Source: Holophagae bacterium (GTDB lineage: Bacteria > Acidobacteriota > Holophagae > Acanthopleuribacterales > Acanthopleuribacteraceae). From it: 64,000 nucleotides of DNA. The notes under the pieces were generated by a model that saw only the letters and a list, made by a program, of their open reading frames with translations, was not told the DNA's origin and made no database searches. This document shows, piece by piece, positions 1-7,759 of this stretch. Within the stretch, counting starts at the first letter, position 1; each line of letters begins with the position of its first letter. Location of the stretch: positions 1-64,000 of the forward strand of contig JAUIFE010000013.1 of NCBI GenBank assembly GCA_030429565.1, given 5' to 3'. Made by a program: the position numbers and the translations under genes.

Positions 1-296
1 TTTTTGATTCGGTCTGTAGGTGATTTCAAAATCCGGCAAGGGGCAACGACCAGACAGTCGACATTCCAGGACGTGAGATGTCGGTAAACGCCATAGCCAC
101 TTGGACCGGCCTCGTAACAAACTTTTAAGGTGCGCTGATTTTCAGAACCAAGTTTGGCAACCATCTTCTTAAGCGATTCGGGCGTATTTGGTATTGTTCC
201 TACGAAACGAACCTCGCCGTGTCGTTCTGGTTCCGCAACGGCTACCGCAATACTCTCCTTGTGAACATCTAATCCAACGAACAACCTCTTTTTCAT
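1..296 (-). CDS. IS110-family transposase, N-terminal part (cut by window edge)
   Basis: Reading back from the ATG at 296, the frame stays open to the window edge and encodes about 98 residues. It starts MKKRLFVGLDVHKESIAVAV, followed by an acidic-glycine motif (CYEAGPSGYGVYRHL) and DCLVVAPCRI, which is the DEDD RuvC-like nuclease domain that opens IS110/IS1111 transposases: the first Asp of the DEDD set is in GLDVHK and the Glu in YEAG. IS110 elements move without classical terminal inverted repeats and normally leave an unusual circular intermediate. The serine-transposase C-terminal domain lies outside the window, so I cannot say whether the copy is intact. The end of an IS66 transposase sits just downstream on the other strand, so this is a mobile-element pile-up. 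The family call is strong. Confidence 0.85.
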   Translation of the reverse strand, partial: MKKRLFVGLDVHKESIAVAVAEPERHGEVRFVGTIPNTPESLKKMVAKLGSENQRTLKVCYEAGPSGYGVYRHLTSWNVDCLVVAPCRILKSPTDRIK

Positions 297-352
297 GGCA
301 TCCTCCCAAAAGCTGGTTTATCAAACTTATCGGCATGTAAACCGCTTACTAG

Positions 353-559
353 GGTCATACCATCTGGCTGTTTGCGGGACAGCCGAATGGCGCCAATGCC
401 GCCGCGACATTCTTTACCTTGATCGAAACGGCCAAGGCTAATGGCTGGGAACCCCATGCTTACATGGTTCACCTAATGAATGGCCTACTTCACGCGGAGG
501 AACCGGCTGATTTCGTTTCTCTTTTGCCCACTAACGAACCGGTGCCACTTCCGCGTTAA
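353..559 (+). pseudogene. IS66-family transposase (TnpC) C-terminal remnant
   Basis: The frame is open from 353 (preceded by an in-frame TAG at 350) to TAA at 557-559 and has no proper start. It encodes WLFAGQPNGANAAATFFTLI, ETAKANGWEPHAYMVHLMN and ends in a FVSLLP stretch. This matches the conserved C-terminus of IS66 TnpC proteins (WLF...G...SA..YSLIETAKANG.EPYAYL, ending in LLPW). Only about 68 of some 500 residues remain, so the catalytic DDE core is absent. The IS110 transposase runs away from it immediately upstream, suggesting that a second insertion or deletion removed the rest. It is non-functional as a transposase. Confidence 0.8.
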
Positions 560-567
560 ACGCTTAC
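554..567 (+). repeat. Probable right terminal inverted repeat of the IS66 element
   Basis: The bases overlapping and following the TnpC stop read cgttaaacgcttac, whose complement begins GTAAGCG, the usual start of IS66-family terminal repeats. The matching left end is not in the window. Its position right behind the transposase remnant supports the reading. Confidence 0.55.
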
Positions 568-597
568 GTCGCGCCTGACCCCGGCGGATTCTCTCAA

Positions 598-666
598 CAG
601 GTTTCGCACCAACGCTTGACGCAGGAAACGTTAAAATTTGCGCGTTTTCATCCGCCCGAATCGCAC
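598..666. repeat. 69-bp dispersed repeat, copy A
   Basis: This stretch aligns without gaps to 2287-2355. The outer parts match (caggtttcgcaccaa... at the left, ...gaatcgcac at the right). The middle is TTGAC-GCAGGAAAC-GTTAA here and TTGAC-GTTTCCTGC-GTCAA in copy B, so the 9-base core is the exact reverse complement while the stem-forming flanks keep their place. The two copies bracket the pair of paralogous genes. Confidence 0.75.
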
Positions 667-777
667 CGTTTTTGATGGAGGGTCCGTTTTTTTGCGCGTT
701 ACCAACCAACGAGGAACAATCTCGTTCCTTGTTTGACATCTCGGGGGGTTTCTTCCAGGCCCCGATGGGAGGTGATG

Positions 778-1314
778 ATGTTGGCAAAAACCAGTTTGCT
801 GAACAAGCATGGATGCTTGGATTGGGATACGTTGGTCTTGGGTCTGCGACGCGACCTTTGCACGCGTCGGGACCTCATCGAGTTCGCGGTTGATGAGTTG
901 GTGCGGGGAATCACCTACAAGGGTTATGAGCATGCGCTTTTGGCCGGCGCCGAAGCGTACCTTGCCGATGGTTTTGATGGCATTTTGGCGGCGTTTCTTG
1001 AGAAAAACGGGCTTTCTCAGATGGGTCCCGTCGCCAAGCAGAAGGCGCTTCAGCGATGGTGGCTTGCGTCACTCGCCCTGTTGGCGGAACGGCGTTTGTC
1101 GGATGAAGATACTTTGGATCAGGTGGACTCGCTTTGGGGTTGCTCGTTCATTTTTGACGATTACCAAGGATTTCGTCACTGTGGTTGTGCTAGCTATATG
1201 ATCACTTACGGAAATAAGGCGAATTGTGCAGCGGTCGGTGAGGGTCCCTGCAACTTGCGAGCTGTTAAACAGGCCGCGAGTGCGTTGCAACAACTTTCCT
1301 TAAGTGACCCGTAA
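778..1314 (+). CDS. Uncharacterised protein, tandem paralogue 1 (DUF2247-like N-terminus)
   Basis: This 178-residue soluble protein has no signal peptide or membrane segment. The start at 778 is chosen because GGGAGG lies 5 bases upstream. An in-frame ATG at 775 and a longer start at 733 have worse spacing. The N-terminal stretch (HGCLDWDTLVLGL, then RRDLIEFAVDEL) is reminiscent of DUF2247, a family of unknown function often seen near toxin/immunity loci; that assignment is from memory and tentative. The C-terminal part has four cysteines conserved with the next gene (CGC ... C-x7-C before LRAVKQAASALQ). The gene lies between two copies of a 69-bp repeat and next to IS remnants, so lateral transfer or local duplication is likely. 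No function can be assigned. Confidence 0.6.
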   Translation: MLAKTSLLNKHGCLDWDTLVLGLRRDLCTRRDLIEFAVDELVRGITYKGYEHALLAGAEAYLADGFDGILAAFLEKNGLSQMGPVAKQKALQRWWLASLALLAERRLSDEDTLDQVDSLWGCSFIFDDYQGFRHCGCASYMITYGNKANCAAVGEGPCNLRAVKQAASALQQLSLSDP

Positions 1315-1501
1315 CACTTGTTCTGATGGTGCCTTACCAATTCCGAGTCCAGGGTCCGTTGCGGTCGCCGGCTGGTTTGGCGTTATTTGAAACCCAAAAT
1401 CATTTTGATATGGAAAGCGTTAGGGCGTGACGGGTCAGCAGGGCGTGATCCGTAACGTGCTTGGAATTGGGGACTTTTGTTGGTTCTGGGAGGGTTTACC
1501 G

Positions 1502-2029
1502 ATGAATCAAGAAGCAGCAGTTCTTTTGCAATACGGTTGTTTGAACTGGAAAACCTTGGCCGTGGGATTGGAACACAACCTTTGTGAACGGCGGGATCTG
1601 ATTGATTTCGCGGTTGATGAGCTGGTTCGAGGCGTCGCTTATGCGGGTTATGAACACAGTGTGCTGGCGGCCGGCGAAGAATATCTTTCCTATGAATTCG
1701 ATACCTTGGTGGTGCGGTTCTTCGAAAAGAATGAAATAGGCGCGATCACCGAGCAGGAAAGACAGCGCGCACTTACAACCTGGTGGCATGGGTATCTTGT
1801 GGTAATCGCGGCTCGAGGCTTGTCAGATGAAGCGGCTTTGGATGCAGTGGACGCCCTGTATTGGGATGAGGAATTGTTTGACGGATTCGAGGGGTTTGAG
1901 CTCTGTCGCTGTGAAAGTTACCGCGAAGATTGGGCATGCGCGGCGGTTGACGATGGTCCTTGCACCTTACGGGCATTGAAGGAGGCCGCGAGCGCGTTGC
2001 AACGCCTTGCATCCACAGATTATGGCTGA
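1502..2029 (+). CDS. Uncharacterised protein, tandem paralogue 2 (DUF2247-like N-terminus)
   Basis: This 175-residue protein is clearly homologous over its whole length to the product of 778-1314. Shared blocks include GCLNWKTLAVGLEHNL, RRDLIDFAVDELVRGV.Y.GYEH, RGLSDEAALDAVDAL and the C-terminal C-R-C ... C-x7-C plus LRALKEAASALQRL. The start at 1502 follows an AGGG about 7 bases upstream; a longer frame from 1427 has no ribosome site. The CxC/C-x7-C arrangement could bind a metal or form disulphides, but no known family was recognised with confidence. The two genes look like a recent duplication with considerable divergence, as seen for immunity-type genes, though no toxin partner is visible. 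The function is unknown. Confidence 0.62.
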   Translation: MNQEAAVLLQYGCLNWKTLAVGLEHNLCERRDLIDFAVDELVRGVAYAGYEHSVLAAGEEYLSYEFDTLVVRFFEKNEIGAITEQERQRALTTWWHGYLVVIAARGLSDEAALDAVDALYWDEELFDGFEGFELCRCESYREDWACAAVDDGPCTLRALKEAASALQRLASTDYG

Positions 2030-2089
2030 GGGGGATGGTTGTTGCGGGTTCCGGCCTTGGCGTCCGATGGGGCGGCCGTCTTGGGCGGG

Positions 2090-2147
2090 GCATTTTTCCT
2101 TCCCAAAAACCTTCTTTTTGCGAAAGGCTTTTGGGAAGGAAAAATGC
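2090..2147. repeat. Long perfect inverted repeat (terminator-like or MITE-like hairpin)
   Basis: A 19-bp arm (gcatttttccttcccaaaa, 2090-2108) is perfectly complementary to 2129-2147. The pairing continues for four more bases inside after one mismatch, leaving a loop of roughly 10 bases. It lies 60 bp downstream of the second paralogue's stop, so it could act as a bidirectional terminator because each arm carries a T or A run. The length and perfection would also fit a small non-autonomous element. Confidence 0.6.
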
Positions 2148-2286
2148 TATGGGGTCTTGCTTAAACCTAAATTGAGCGATTCTTGGCGGGGCCCTCGCAC
2201 CATCTATTGGGCTACAACGTCCTGCGAAATTGCTCACCGTACATTTTAAGTACGCGCCGTGCGTGGCCTTGGTCCGCTTTTCCCAG

Positions 2287-2355
2287 CAGGTTTCGCACCA
2301 ATCCTTGACGTTTCCTGCGTCAATTCTTGCGCGTTTGCATGAACCTGAATCGCAC
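2287..2355. repeat. 69-bp dispersed repeat, copy B (core inverted relative to copy A)
   Basis: This is the second copy of the 598-666 repeat, in direct orientation. Its flanks match copy A position by position, but the 19-base centre TTGACGTTTCCTGCGTCAA is the reverse complement of copy A's TTGACGCAGGAAACGTTAA, apart from one base. It sits in the 400-bp non-coding gap between the paralogue pair and the HEAT-like gene, where no gene is seen. Confidence 0.75.
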
Positions 2356-2428
2356 ACTTTCGCTTAAAGTTATGTGAGTGTTGGCTTTTTTGATGAGATG
2401 GTGCCGGCCGGCGTCTACCACTTGGTGG

Positions 2429-4174
2429 TTAGTGGTGTTTTGGTTTTACGACGCTGAGATCGCCGCCCGGTTCGGCGATGGTTAAGGTGCCCTGTTCGAC
2501 GGGCGCGACCGGCGAGAGCAAACCCGCTTCGCCGTGGCGATGGGCTTCGCGGATGCGGGCGATGGCGCGGTCGACGGCTTCGCGGCATGCGCTGTTGCGC
2601 ACGTTGGGGCGCAGGTTCTTCAGGAACTCGATGTCGGCGATATTTTGGATGAAGGCCAAGCTGTCGAGTGCGGCCAGGACAAGGTCCTGTTGTTCACCGC
2701 CCGCCAGTTGGTGTAAGGTTTCGCGGGCGAGGGGTTCAGTGAACATTTTTAAGCCGCTTGCGATGGTACGGCGGGCCGGCAGCGGCAGATCATGTTGCAT
2801 CGCGGCGGCGGCCAGCGCCGGCAGTACTTGTTTCTCGCGGCGGTTGACGAGGTGCGGTAAGACGCGTTCGGCGAGGTTGGGGCGGGTCAAGGCGGTGAGC
2901 ATCGCGGCCAACAGGCGTTCGTCGCGAATGTCACCGAAATGCAGTAACGCCTCGTTGCAGGTCTCGGGTCGCAGGACGGCTTCGGCCAGGGCATTGAGGA
3001 ACAAATCGTCGCGGCGGCGGTTTAAGTGGTTTTTGAGCCGGGGGTAAAGGTGGGCGCAATCGAGGCAGCCAACCAACGCGTCTTGGGCTTTGGGGTTGGG
3101 GTGTCGTGCCAGAGCCGCGACTAAGTGGTCTTCCATTCGGCCGTTTCGCAAGCATTCAACCAAAAAGGGGATGAGGTCTTCGTCGCGTATGCCGGCAAGC
3201 GCTTCAAGCGCTGCCTCGGTTAAAAAAGGTTTACGGTAGGCCATGAGCCAGTATGTTTTGTGCAGGCTTCTTGGGCTTTGTTGAAGAACTTTTTTGATCA
3301 TGTTTGCGTGAATGGGTTGTGCTGCGTCGATCAGGTTTTTTACGGCCTGTTCATCTTTACCGATGTCGCGATGGTGTACCCACAATTGGGTGCGGAAGCT
3401 GTCGAGCTGGTCCGGAACATCCAGCATGACATTCTTGAGTAAGGGAAAGGGAAGCGGTAGCGCTGCTTTGGCGGCGATGAGTTGGAAGGGGGCGGTGACC
3501 CTGAAAGCTGTGGCATACGCGTCCAACGCGGGCGGGCACACAGCGGCCAGAACGCCTCGAAAATAACTGTATGCCGGTACGATGTTGGCGAGTTTTGGAT
3601 CGTTTTGTTGCGGCGAATAACCTTGCTCAAGTTTTTGCCAACAGTAGCGCAAGGCTGCCTCGTTGATGGTGGCATCATGACACAGGGCTGCCAACAACCA
3701 CATTCGGCGGAAATCGGGCATTGGCTGGAGCGCAAGGACGGCGACGGGAAAGATGCAATTTTGCAAGGCGTCTTCCAAGGTACCCAGGACGGAACTGTTC
3801 AGTTCACCTTTTATGGTTAAGACAAGGCTCAACTGATCGCTGGTCGGTTTAAAGTCGATGGCGAAGTATTGAATGAAATCCTGGGAGGGCAGTGTCATCA
3901 AAGCAGTCATCAATCGTTCAAATTCTGCGCTACGCGGCGATACCTGCCCGGCCGAGGTTGTGAAATGGAATATCAGGTCTTGCGCTTCGCGATGGTACTG
4001 CACAGACAGTGCTTGGGTGTGAAGCGTCCAATGGGCACGGTCTTCGGTCTGCTGAAAACCGAGCCCGCGCAAAACGGAAAGGGTTTGGTCTTTGTCTCTT
4101 AGCATCGTTTTGCCAAAGTGAAACGCCAAGCCGCCACCGAAGGTACACACCAAAAGTCCAACAACGATTTCCAT
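2429..4174 (-). CDS. Membrane-anchored HEAT-repeat-like protein of unknown function
   Basis: This protein has 581 residues. The start at 4174 (second ATG of an ATGATG) follows GAGGG at the right distance; the longer reading from 4216 has none. Residues 1-20 form a hydrophobic anchor (MEIVVGLLVCTFGGGLAFHF) followed by positive residues, predicting a cytoplasmic body. Roughly residues 30-150 make a globular domain I do not recognise. From about residue 200 to 540 the protein is an alpha-helical array with repeated motifs such as ALARHPNPKAQDALVGCL and HFGDIRDERLLAAMLTAL, typical of HEAT/PBS-lyase-type scaffold repeats. The tail is Gly/Pro-rich and disordered. It is a single gene, divergent from the metalloprotease gene. 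A scaffolding role is inference only. Confidence 0.65.
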   Translation of the reverse strand: MEIVVGLLVCTFGGGLAFHFGKTMLRDKDQTLSVLRGLGFQQTEDRAHWTLHTQALSVQYHREAQDLIFHFTTSAGQVSPRSAEFERLMTALMTLPSQDFIQYFAIDFKPTSDQLSLVLTIKGELNSSVLGTLEDALQNCIFPVAVLALQPMPDFRRMWLLAALCHDATINEAALRYCWQKLEQGYSPQQNDPKLANIVPAYSYFRGVLAAVCPPALDAYATAFRVTAPFQLIAAKAALPLPFPLLKNVMLDVPDQLDSFRTQLWVHHRDIGKDEQAVKNLIDAAQPIHANMIKKVLQQSPRSLHKTYWLMAYRKPFLTEAALEALAGIRDEDLIPFLVECLRNGRMEDHLVAALARHPNPKAQDALVGCLDCAHLYPRLKNHLNRRRDDLFLNALAEAVLRPETCNEALLHFGDIRDERLLAAMLTALTRPNLAERVLPHLVNRREKQVLPALAAAAMQHDLPLPARRTIASGLKMFTEPLARETLHQLAGGEQQDLVLAALDSLAFIQNIADIEFLKNLRPNVRNSACREAVDRAIARIREAHRHGEAGLLSPVAPVEQGTLTIAEPGGDLSVVKPKHH

Positions 4175-4686
4175 CATTCCCTCGCTCGCCACGATCCCGC
4201 AACGGTAGTCTATCAATCTTTGTACAAGATAACACCGTGGTGCAACGCGTTCTTGCCGGCTGTGGTGTCGGCAGCGTCCGGCCTCTAGGGCGCTGTTTTC
4301 TTACAAAAGGGCCTCGAGGCGTGATCTAGGGCACGGCTACTGCGTCTTTTTTGGCAAAGTAAGGGGGAAATGAAAAGGTGCCGTATCGGAGGGTGGCGGC
4401 GGTTAAAACCCCACCGTCAATGGGTGACCCAGCCGAACGACGTGATGTCGTTGTTTTCCCCGACGGCGAGTGAAGGGCGTCCATTAAGTGATGGTCGCGC
4501 CATTGGTAGGCCATTGTGACAACTTAGCCATCAGCGGAACCGGACAGGGTTGGCCCGCAGTTCCAAACCCATCCGCACGCCGCGCTTAAGTCCTGAACCC
4601 ATCTTATTGCAGCCATCGTTTTTGCCGATAAAACGATGGGCGCCGCAATGCAATGGGATGAGAGTGCCAGGTTCAAAGGAGATGTT
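4175..4686. other. 512-bp divergent intergenic region
   Basis: This lies between the HEAT-like gene (leftward) and the metalloprotease gene (rightward), and must hold both promoters. No convincing -35/-10 pair was picked. The only clear structure is the hairpin at 4613-4639. A 289-residue open frame on the minus strand (4531-5400) runs antisense to the protease gene and is treated as a shadow. Confidence 0.5.
4613..4639 (+). promoter_or_regulatory. Hairpin in the leader of the metalloprotease gene
   Basis: A 10-bp perfect stem (ccatcgtttt at 4613-4622 against aaaacgatgg at 4630-4639) with a 7-base loop lies 48 bp upstream of the start codon. It could be a 5'-UTR hairpin or an operator. There is no T-run after it on the plus strand, so it is not an obvious plus-strand terminator. 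Confidence 0.35.
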
Positions 4687-6276
4687 ATGAACACCCGTTT
4701 TTTCTGTCAGCTCGCGCTCGTTTTTATGTTTGTCATGGGGAGCTTTGCTTCCGCTGCGGCACCCCAGCGACGTTGTGGCACCAAGGTACGCCACGGTGAC
4801 TATGTTTCGAAAGCACCGGCCGATTGTGACGGCAATGCCACCGTCATCCGCGACAGCTATGCGGTGAATGAAACCTACACCTTGCGTTTGGTGGTTCACG
4901 TGATTCACAAAGCGGACGGTACCGGGAAACTCAGTGAACAAGTGATTCGCGATACGGTGGCGATTTTGAACGCGGATTTTCGTGCCATGGCGGGGACGAC
5001 GGGGGCGGCAGGCACCGATGCGGGCGTGCAATTTGTTTTGGCCGACCGTGATCCGAACGGAAACCCGAGTAACGGCATTGTTTATGTTGAAAACGACGCC
5101 TATTTCCACGGTGAACTGGAGACCTACGGTGCGCCGCTGCAATGGGATCCGACCCGTTATTTGAATTTCTATGTCAGTGAAGGCGAAGGCTCCGGAGGGG
5201 TCGTTTACCAAATGCCGTGGGAGCCTTGGGCGGAACCGGCCTTTGAAGGCTTGGTCGTGAACTATGAATACATGGGTTACGACGCGATCAGCGGTGAACC
5301 GTACCACGTGGCGACCCACGAAGCGGGCCACTACCTGGGTTTGGAACACACCTTCTTCGGGGTTGAGGACACGGCATCCTGTCCCACCGGCGACTGTCAC
5401 ACGACCGGCGATTTAATCTGCGACACCAACCCGCACCCCCAACCGGACTTAGCGGTGGCTTCTTGTGCTTCACGCACGGCTTGTGATGCGCAAGAACCGG
5501 TCAAAAATTACATGAACTACATGCCCGAGTCCTGTATGACGGAATTCACCTCGGAGCAAATTAACCGTATGCGTTGCGTTATTCTGAGCTACCGCCAAGG
5601 GTTGGTTGACGACGGCAATACCGATACGGTGGTGATGGAGCAACGCTGGTTGGCCCACCTGACCAGCGCCAACGGCGGATTTGAAACCGAAGTGTACCTG
5701 TCTAACACGAGTAACCAAAGTCAAACGGCGACGCTGCGGGGTTATACAGCGGCGGGAACCAAGATCGATGAAAGTGAACTGACGCTGGCGCCAGGTCAGC
5801 GGCGCATGTTGTCGGTAGACGCCTTGTTCTCCGGCGAGCGTCCGACCCACTTGGCGCTGTTGGGTGACAGTGCGATTCTTGCGACGGCGGCCTATCGCGT
5901 TAAAAGCGATCAAAGTGTCCGAGCCCACTTAGCCGAAGCAGGAGCGAGTGCACAACGGTACCTGCTGCATCTGGGTGAAGCCGATTTGGTGTTTGACGGT
6001 ATTGCCATGGTGAATACGGGAACGGCGCCGACACGGGTGACGGCAGTACTGGTCAACGAAAACGGCACAACGGGTTCGGCCCAGGTGTTGGCTGAGAACT
6101 TGGCGGTGCGCGGCAAAGGCTTGGCTGATTTATCGGTGCTGTTTGGCACGGTGGAACGCGGCATGGTGCGTATCGAAGCCGATCAACCGATTCGCTTGTT
6201 GGCACTGCGTGGCTCGCGGCCAGGTGCGCCCTTCGCATTTTTGTTGGCCAACCCGGTGTTAACTTTGCCGAAATAA
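4687..6276 (+). CDS. Secreted M43 (pappalysin/cytophagalysin-type) zinc metalloprotease
   Basis: This protein has 529 residues and starts at 4687 behind AAGGAG. Residues 1-24 are a Sec signal peptide (MNTRFFCQLALVFMFVMGSF...ASA). The zinc site is HEAGHYLGLEH at about residues 211-221, the HExxHxxGxxH motif of metzincins. It is followed by a Cys-rich loop (CPTGDCHTTGDLICD) and the Met-turn region NYMNYMPESCM, exactly the M43 family order. From about residue 320 to the end there is a beta-rich C-terminal domain (TSANGGFETEVYLSNTSNQ...) that looks like a secretion or binding module of unknown type. It is expected to degrade extracellular proteins. It is monocistronic, with a strong terminator 24 bp after the stop. 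The family call is firm; the substrate is unknown. Confidence 0.9.
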   Translation: MNTRFFCQLALVFMFVMGSFASAAAPQRRCGTKVRHGDYVSKAPADCDGNATVIRDSYAVNETYTLRLVVHVIHKADGTGKLSEQVIRDTVAILNADFRAMAGTTGAAGTDAGVQFVLADRDPNGNPSNGIVYVENDAYFHGELETYGAPLQWDPTRYLNFYVSEGEGSGGVVYQMPWEPWAEPAFEGLVVNYEYMGYDAISGEPYHVATHEAGHYLGLEHTFFGVEDTASCPTGDCHTTGDLICDTNPHPQPDLAVASCASRTACDAQEPVKNYMNYMPESCMTEFTSEQINRMRCVILSYRQGLVDDGNTDTVVMEQRWLAHLTSANGGFETEVYLSNTSNQSQTATLRGYTAAGTKIDESELTLAPGQRRMLSVDALFSGERPTHLALLGDSAILATAAYRVKSDQSVRAHLAEAGASAQRYLLHLGEADLVFDGIAMVNTGTAPTRVTAVLVNENGTTGSAQVLAENLAVRGKGLADLSVLFGTVERGMVRIEADQPIRLLALRGSRPGAPFAFLLANPVLTLPK

Positions 6277-6299
6277 GCTAGATTGATTGAGATGTACCT

Positions 6300-6335
6300 G
6301 GGTGTGTGCGATTTGGGTCGCACACACCCTTTTTG
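6300..6335 (+). terminator. Rho-independent terminator of the M43 protease gene
   Basis: A perfect 12-bp stem (gggtgtgtgcga / tcgcacacaccc) with a 6-base loop is followed by TTTTT. It lies 24 bp after the protease stop, between two converging genes. Confidence 0.9.
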
Positions 6336-6341
6336 GTCTTG

Positions 6342-6761
6342 TTAGGGGGCTTTGCCCTGCGGCAATTCTGATTTGAGTTGCTTAAGGTGAACCCAGCCCA
6401 TTCCCATGGGGAGGTCGGGTTGACTGACCAATACGGCCACGGCTTTGTGATTTTCAAGAATACTCATGAACAGGTGGGCTCCGGCGGCACCGATATAGAT
6501 ATCGCGCAAAGGCCCTTTGACGCTTTTTCCTTTGCGCTCCGAGAGCAAGCGGCTGATGCGGCCGACCATTTTGCCGCGAAACAAGCCGGCGGTGGCGGCT
6601 GAGACAAAATCGAGCAGGGATTCATCAAATCCGGGTGAGTCGACCTTGCCGGCGATATAAGCGCCGTCAATTAAGGAAATCACCGCGGCGGCGATGACGT
6701 CTTCGTTTTCGCCGACGAACCGCTCGCAAACGGTGTTGATGGTGGCGACATCGAACTTCAT
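6342..6761 (-). CDS. Roadblock/LC7-like small protein
   Basis: This 139-residue protein starts at 6761 (MKFDVATINTVCERF). The pattern is a short N-terminal helix, AAAVISLIDGAYIAGKV, a helix containing FVSAATAGLF, and then beta-strand/helix units IYIGAAGAHLFMSIL and KAVAVLVSQPDLPMGMGW. This is compatible with the five-stranded roadblock/longin-like fold, where proteins of 120-140 residues bind small GTPases or regulate motility and polarity (for example MglB). The sequence match is suggestive rather than decisive. The gene begins 13 bp after the methyltransferase stop, so the two are almost certainly co-transcribed. No MglA-type GTPase is present in the window. Confidence 0.5.
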   Translation of the reverse strand: MKFDVATINTVCERFVGENEDVIAAAVISLIDGAYIAGKVDSPGFDESLLDFVSAATAGLFRGKMVGRISRLLSERKGKSVKGPLRDIYIGAAGAHLFMSILENHKAVAVLVSQPDLPMGMGWVHLKQLKSELPQGKAP

Positions 6762-6774
6762 GGCGGTATCCTCG

Positions 6775-7590
6775 TTATGCTTCAGGGATGCGGCCGGTCG
6801 CGACAAAAAGCCCGAGAAATCCCCACGCATGGGGATCGTCGACCAAGCTGCGCATCGCTTCGTAATCGTTGCGCGCCTGATCGCGGTCAGGCTCGGCGGT
6901 CATTTTCCATTTAGGCGAGACGGCGACATCGAGGAAGGCGTCCATGCCGAAGACGGCCGAGGAAAGCGGCAGAATGGTGACGTCGACTTCGGTGAAGCCG
7001 GCATGCTGCAGGTACCAGCCGAGCTTGCGACCGACGAAACGATCACCGCCGTTGGCGGCTTGACCGGCGACGGAACGCTCGTGGAAGCGCGCATAAACGT
7101 CGGGTTCGGGGACCAGACTCAGCCACCCGTCATCGATATCGACAATACATAGCTTGGCGCCTGGCCGCAAGTAGGGCCTGATTTGTTGAAGGGCGTCGAG
7201 CGGTTTGGCGAGGTGTTGCACAAACAAACGAGCGTAGGCGAAGTCGAAGGGCGCGCTGTCGAGCTTTAAATCGTAGACGCTACCGTGCTGGAATTGAAGG
7301 TTTCCAAGTTCTTCTTTGGCGGAAAGCGCGCGGGCGCTGTTTAGCAGGGTCTCACTGATGTCAACGCCAACCACGGCGCCGTCGTTGCCGACGAGCCGCG
7401 CCATGAGGGTCGAAACCAAGCCGGGGCCGCAGCCGATATCCAAGGCACGGTCGCCCACATCCAAGCCCGCACCACTGAGGATGCGTCGCTCTAAAGGTTC
7501 AATGGCGGCGGCTTGGCGCTGCAACCGTTTGAGCTCCAGTTCGGTATCCGGATCGGAATCGAACTCGTAGGAACCTGCTTCTCGTACCAT
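6775..7590 (-). CDS. SAM-dependent class I methyltransferase
   Basis: This 271-residue protein starts at 7590 with GAGGAGG upstream. Motif I is ALDIGCGPGLVSTLMARLV (about residues 49-67), followed by the acidic end of strand 2 (GVDIS) and a motif IV-like segment (FDFAYARLFVQHL), giving the UbiE/Methyltransf_11/25 Rossmann fold. The substrate cannot be told. It is the first gene of a two-gene unit with the roadblock-like gene and is transcribed away from the GNAT-cNMP-P450 fusion across a 285-bp divergent spacer, so a shared small-molecule function is possible but unproven. Confidence 0.8.
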   Translation of the reverse strand: MVREAGSYEFDSDPDTELELKRLQRQAAAIEPLERRILSGAGLDVGDRALDIGCGPGLVSTLMARLVGNDGAVVGVDISETLLNSARALSAKEELGNLQFQHGSVYDLKLDSAPFDFAYARLFVQHLAKPLDALQQIRPYLRPGAKLCIVDIDDGWLSLVPEPDVYARFHERSVAGQAANGGDRFVGRKLGWYLQHAGFTEVDVTILPLSSAVFGMDAFLDVAVSPKWKMTAEPDRDQARNDYEAMRSLVDDPHAWGFLGLFVATGRIPEA

Positions 7591-7730
7591 GACAAACCTC
7601 CTCGGCGCAGCCGGATGGGTTGGTGGGATTCAGCCGAAGTGACGCCGAAGCGGGTGGTTGAGCGGCGTGCGGGTTGAGACGCCTTGCCACTAAAACCCCG
7701 CCTGGGCGGATGAGTTTCGCTGAAACCTAG

Positions 7731-7759
7731 TTTGCATCTGAAATCTTTAGGGTTATTAT
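7731..7759 (+). promoter_or_regulatory. Predicted sigma-70-type promoter for the GNAT-cNMP-P450 gene
   Basis: A TTTGCA box at 7731-7736 and TATTAT at 7754-7759 are separated by 17 bp. The site lies about 110 bp ahead of the start codon at 7876, in the divergent spacer. It is based on motif match only. Confidence 0.45.

Noticed and set aside
1773..2357. 194-residue minus-strand frame
   Set aside because: It covers the antisense of the second paralogue and the long hairpin. Its translation is rich in Pro/Arg/His with no domain; treated as a shadow.
4531..5400. 289-residue open frame antisense to the metalloprotease
   Set aside because: The plus-strand M43 protease has a signal peptide, catalytic motifs and terminator. 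The antisense frame is a codon-usage shadow with no ribosome site or recognisable domain.
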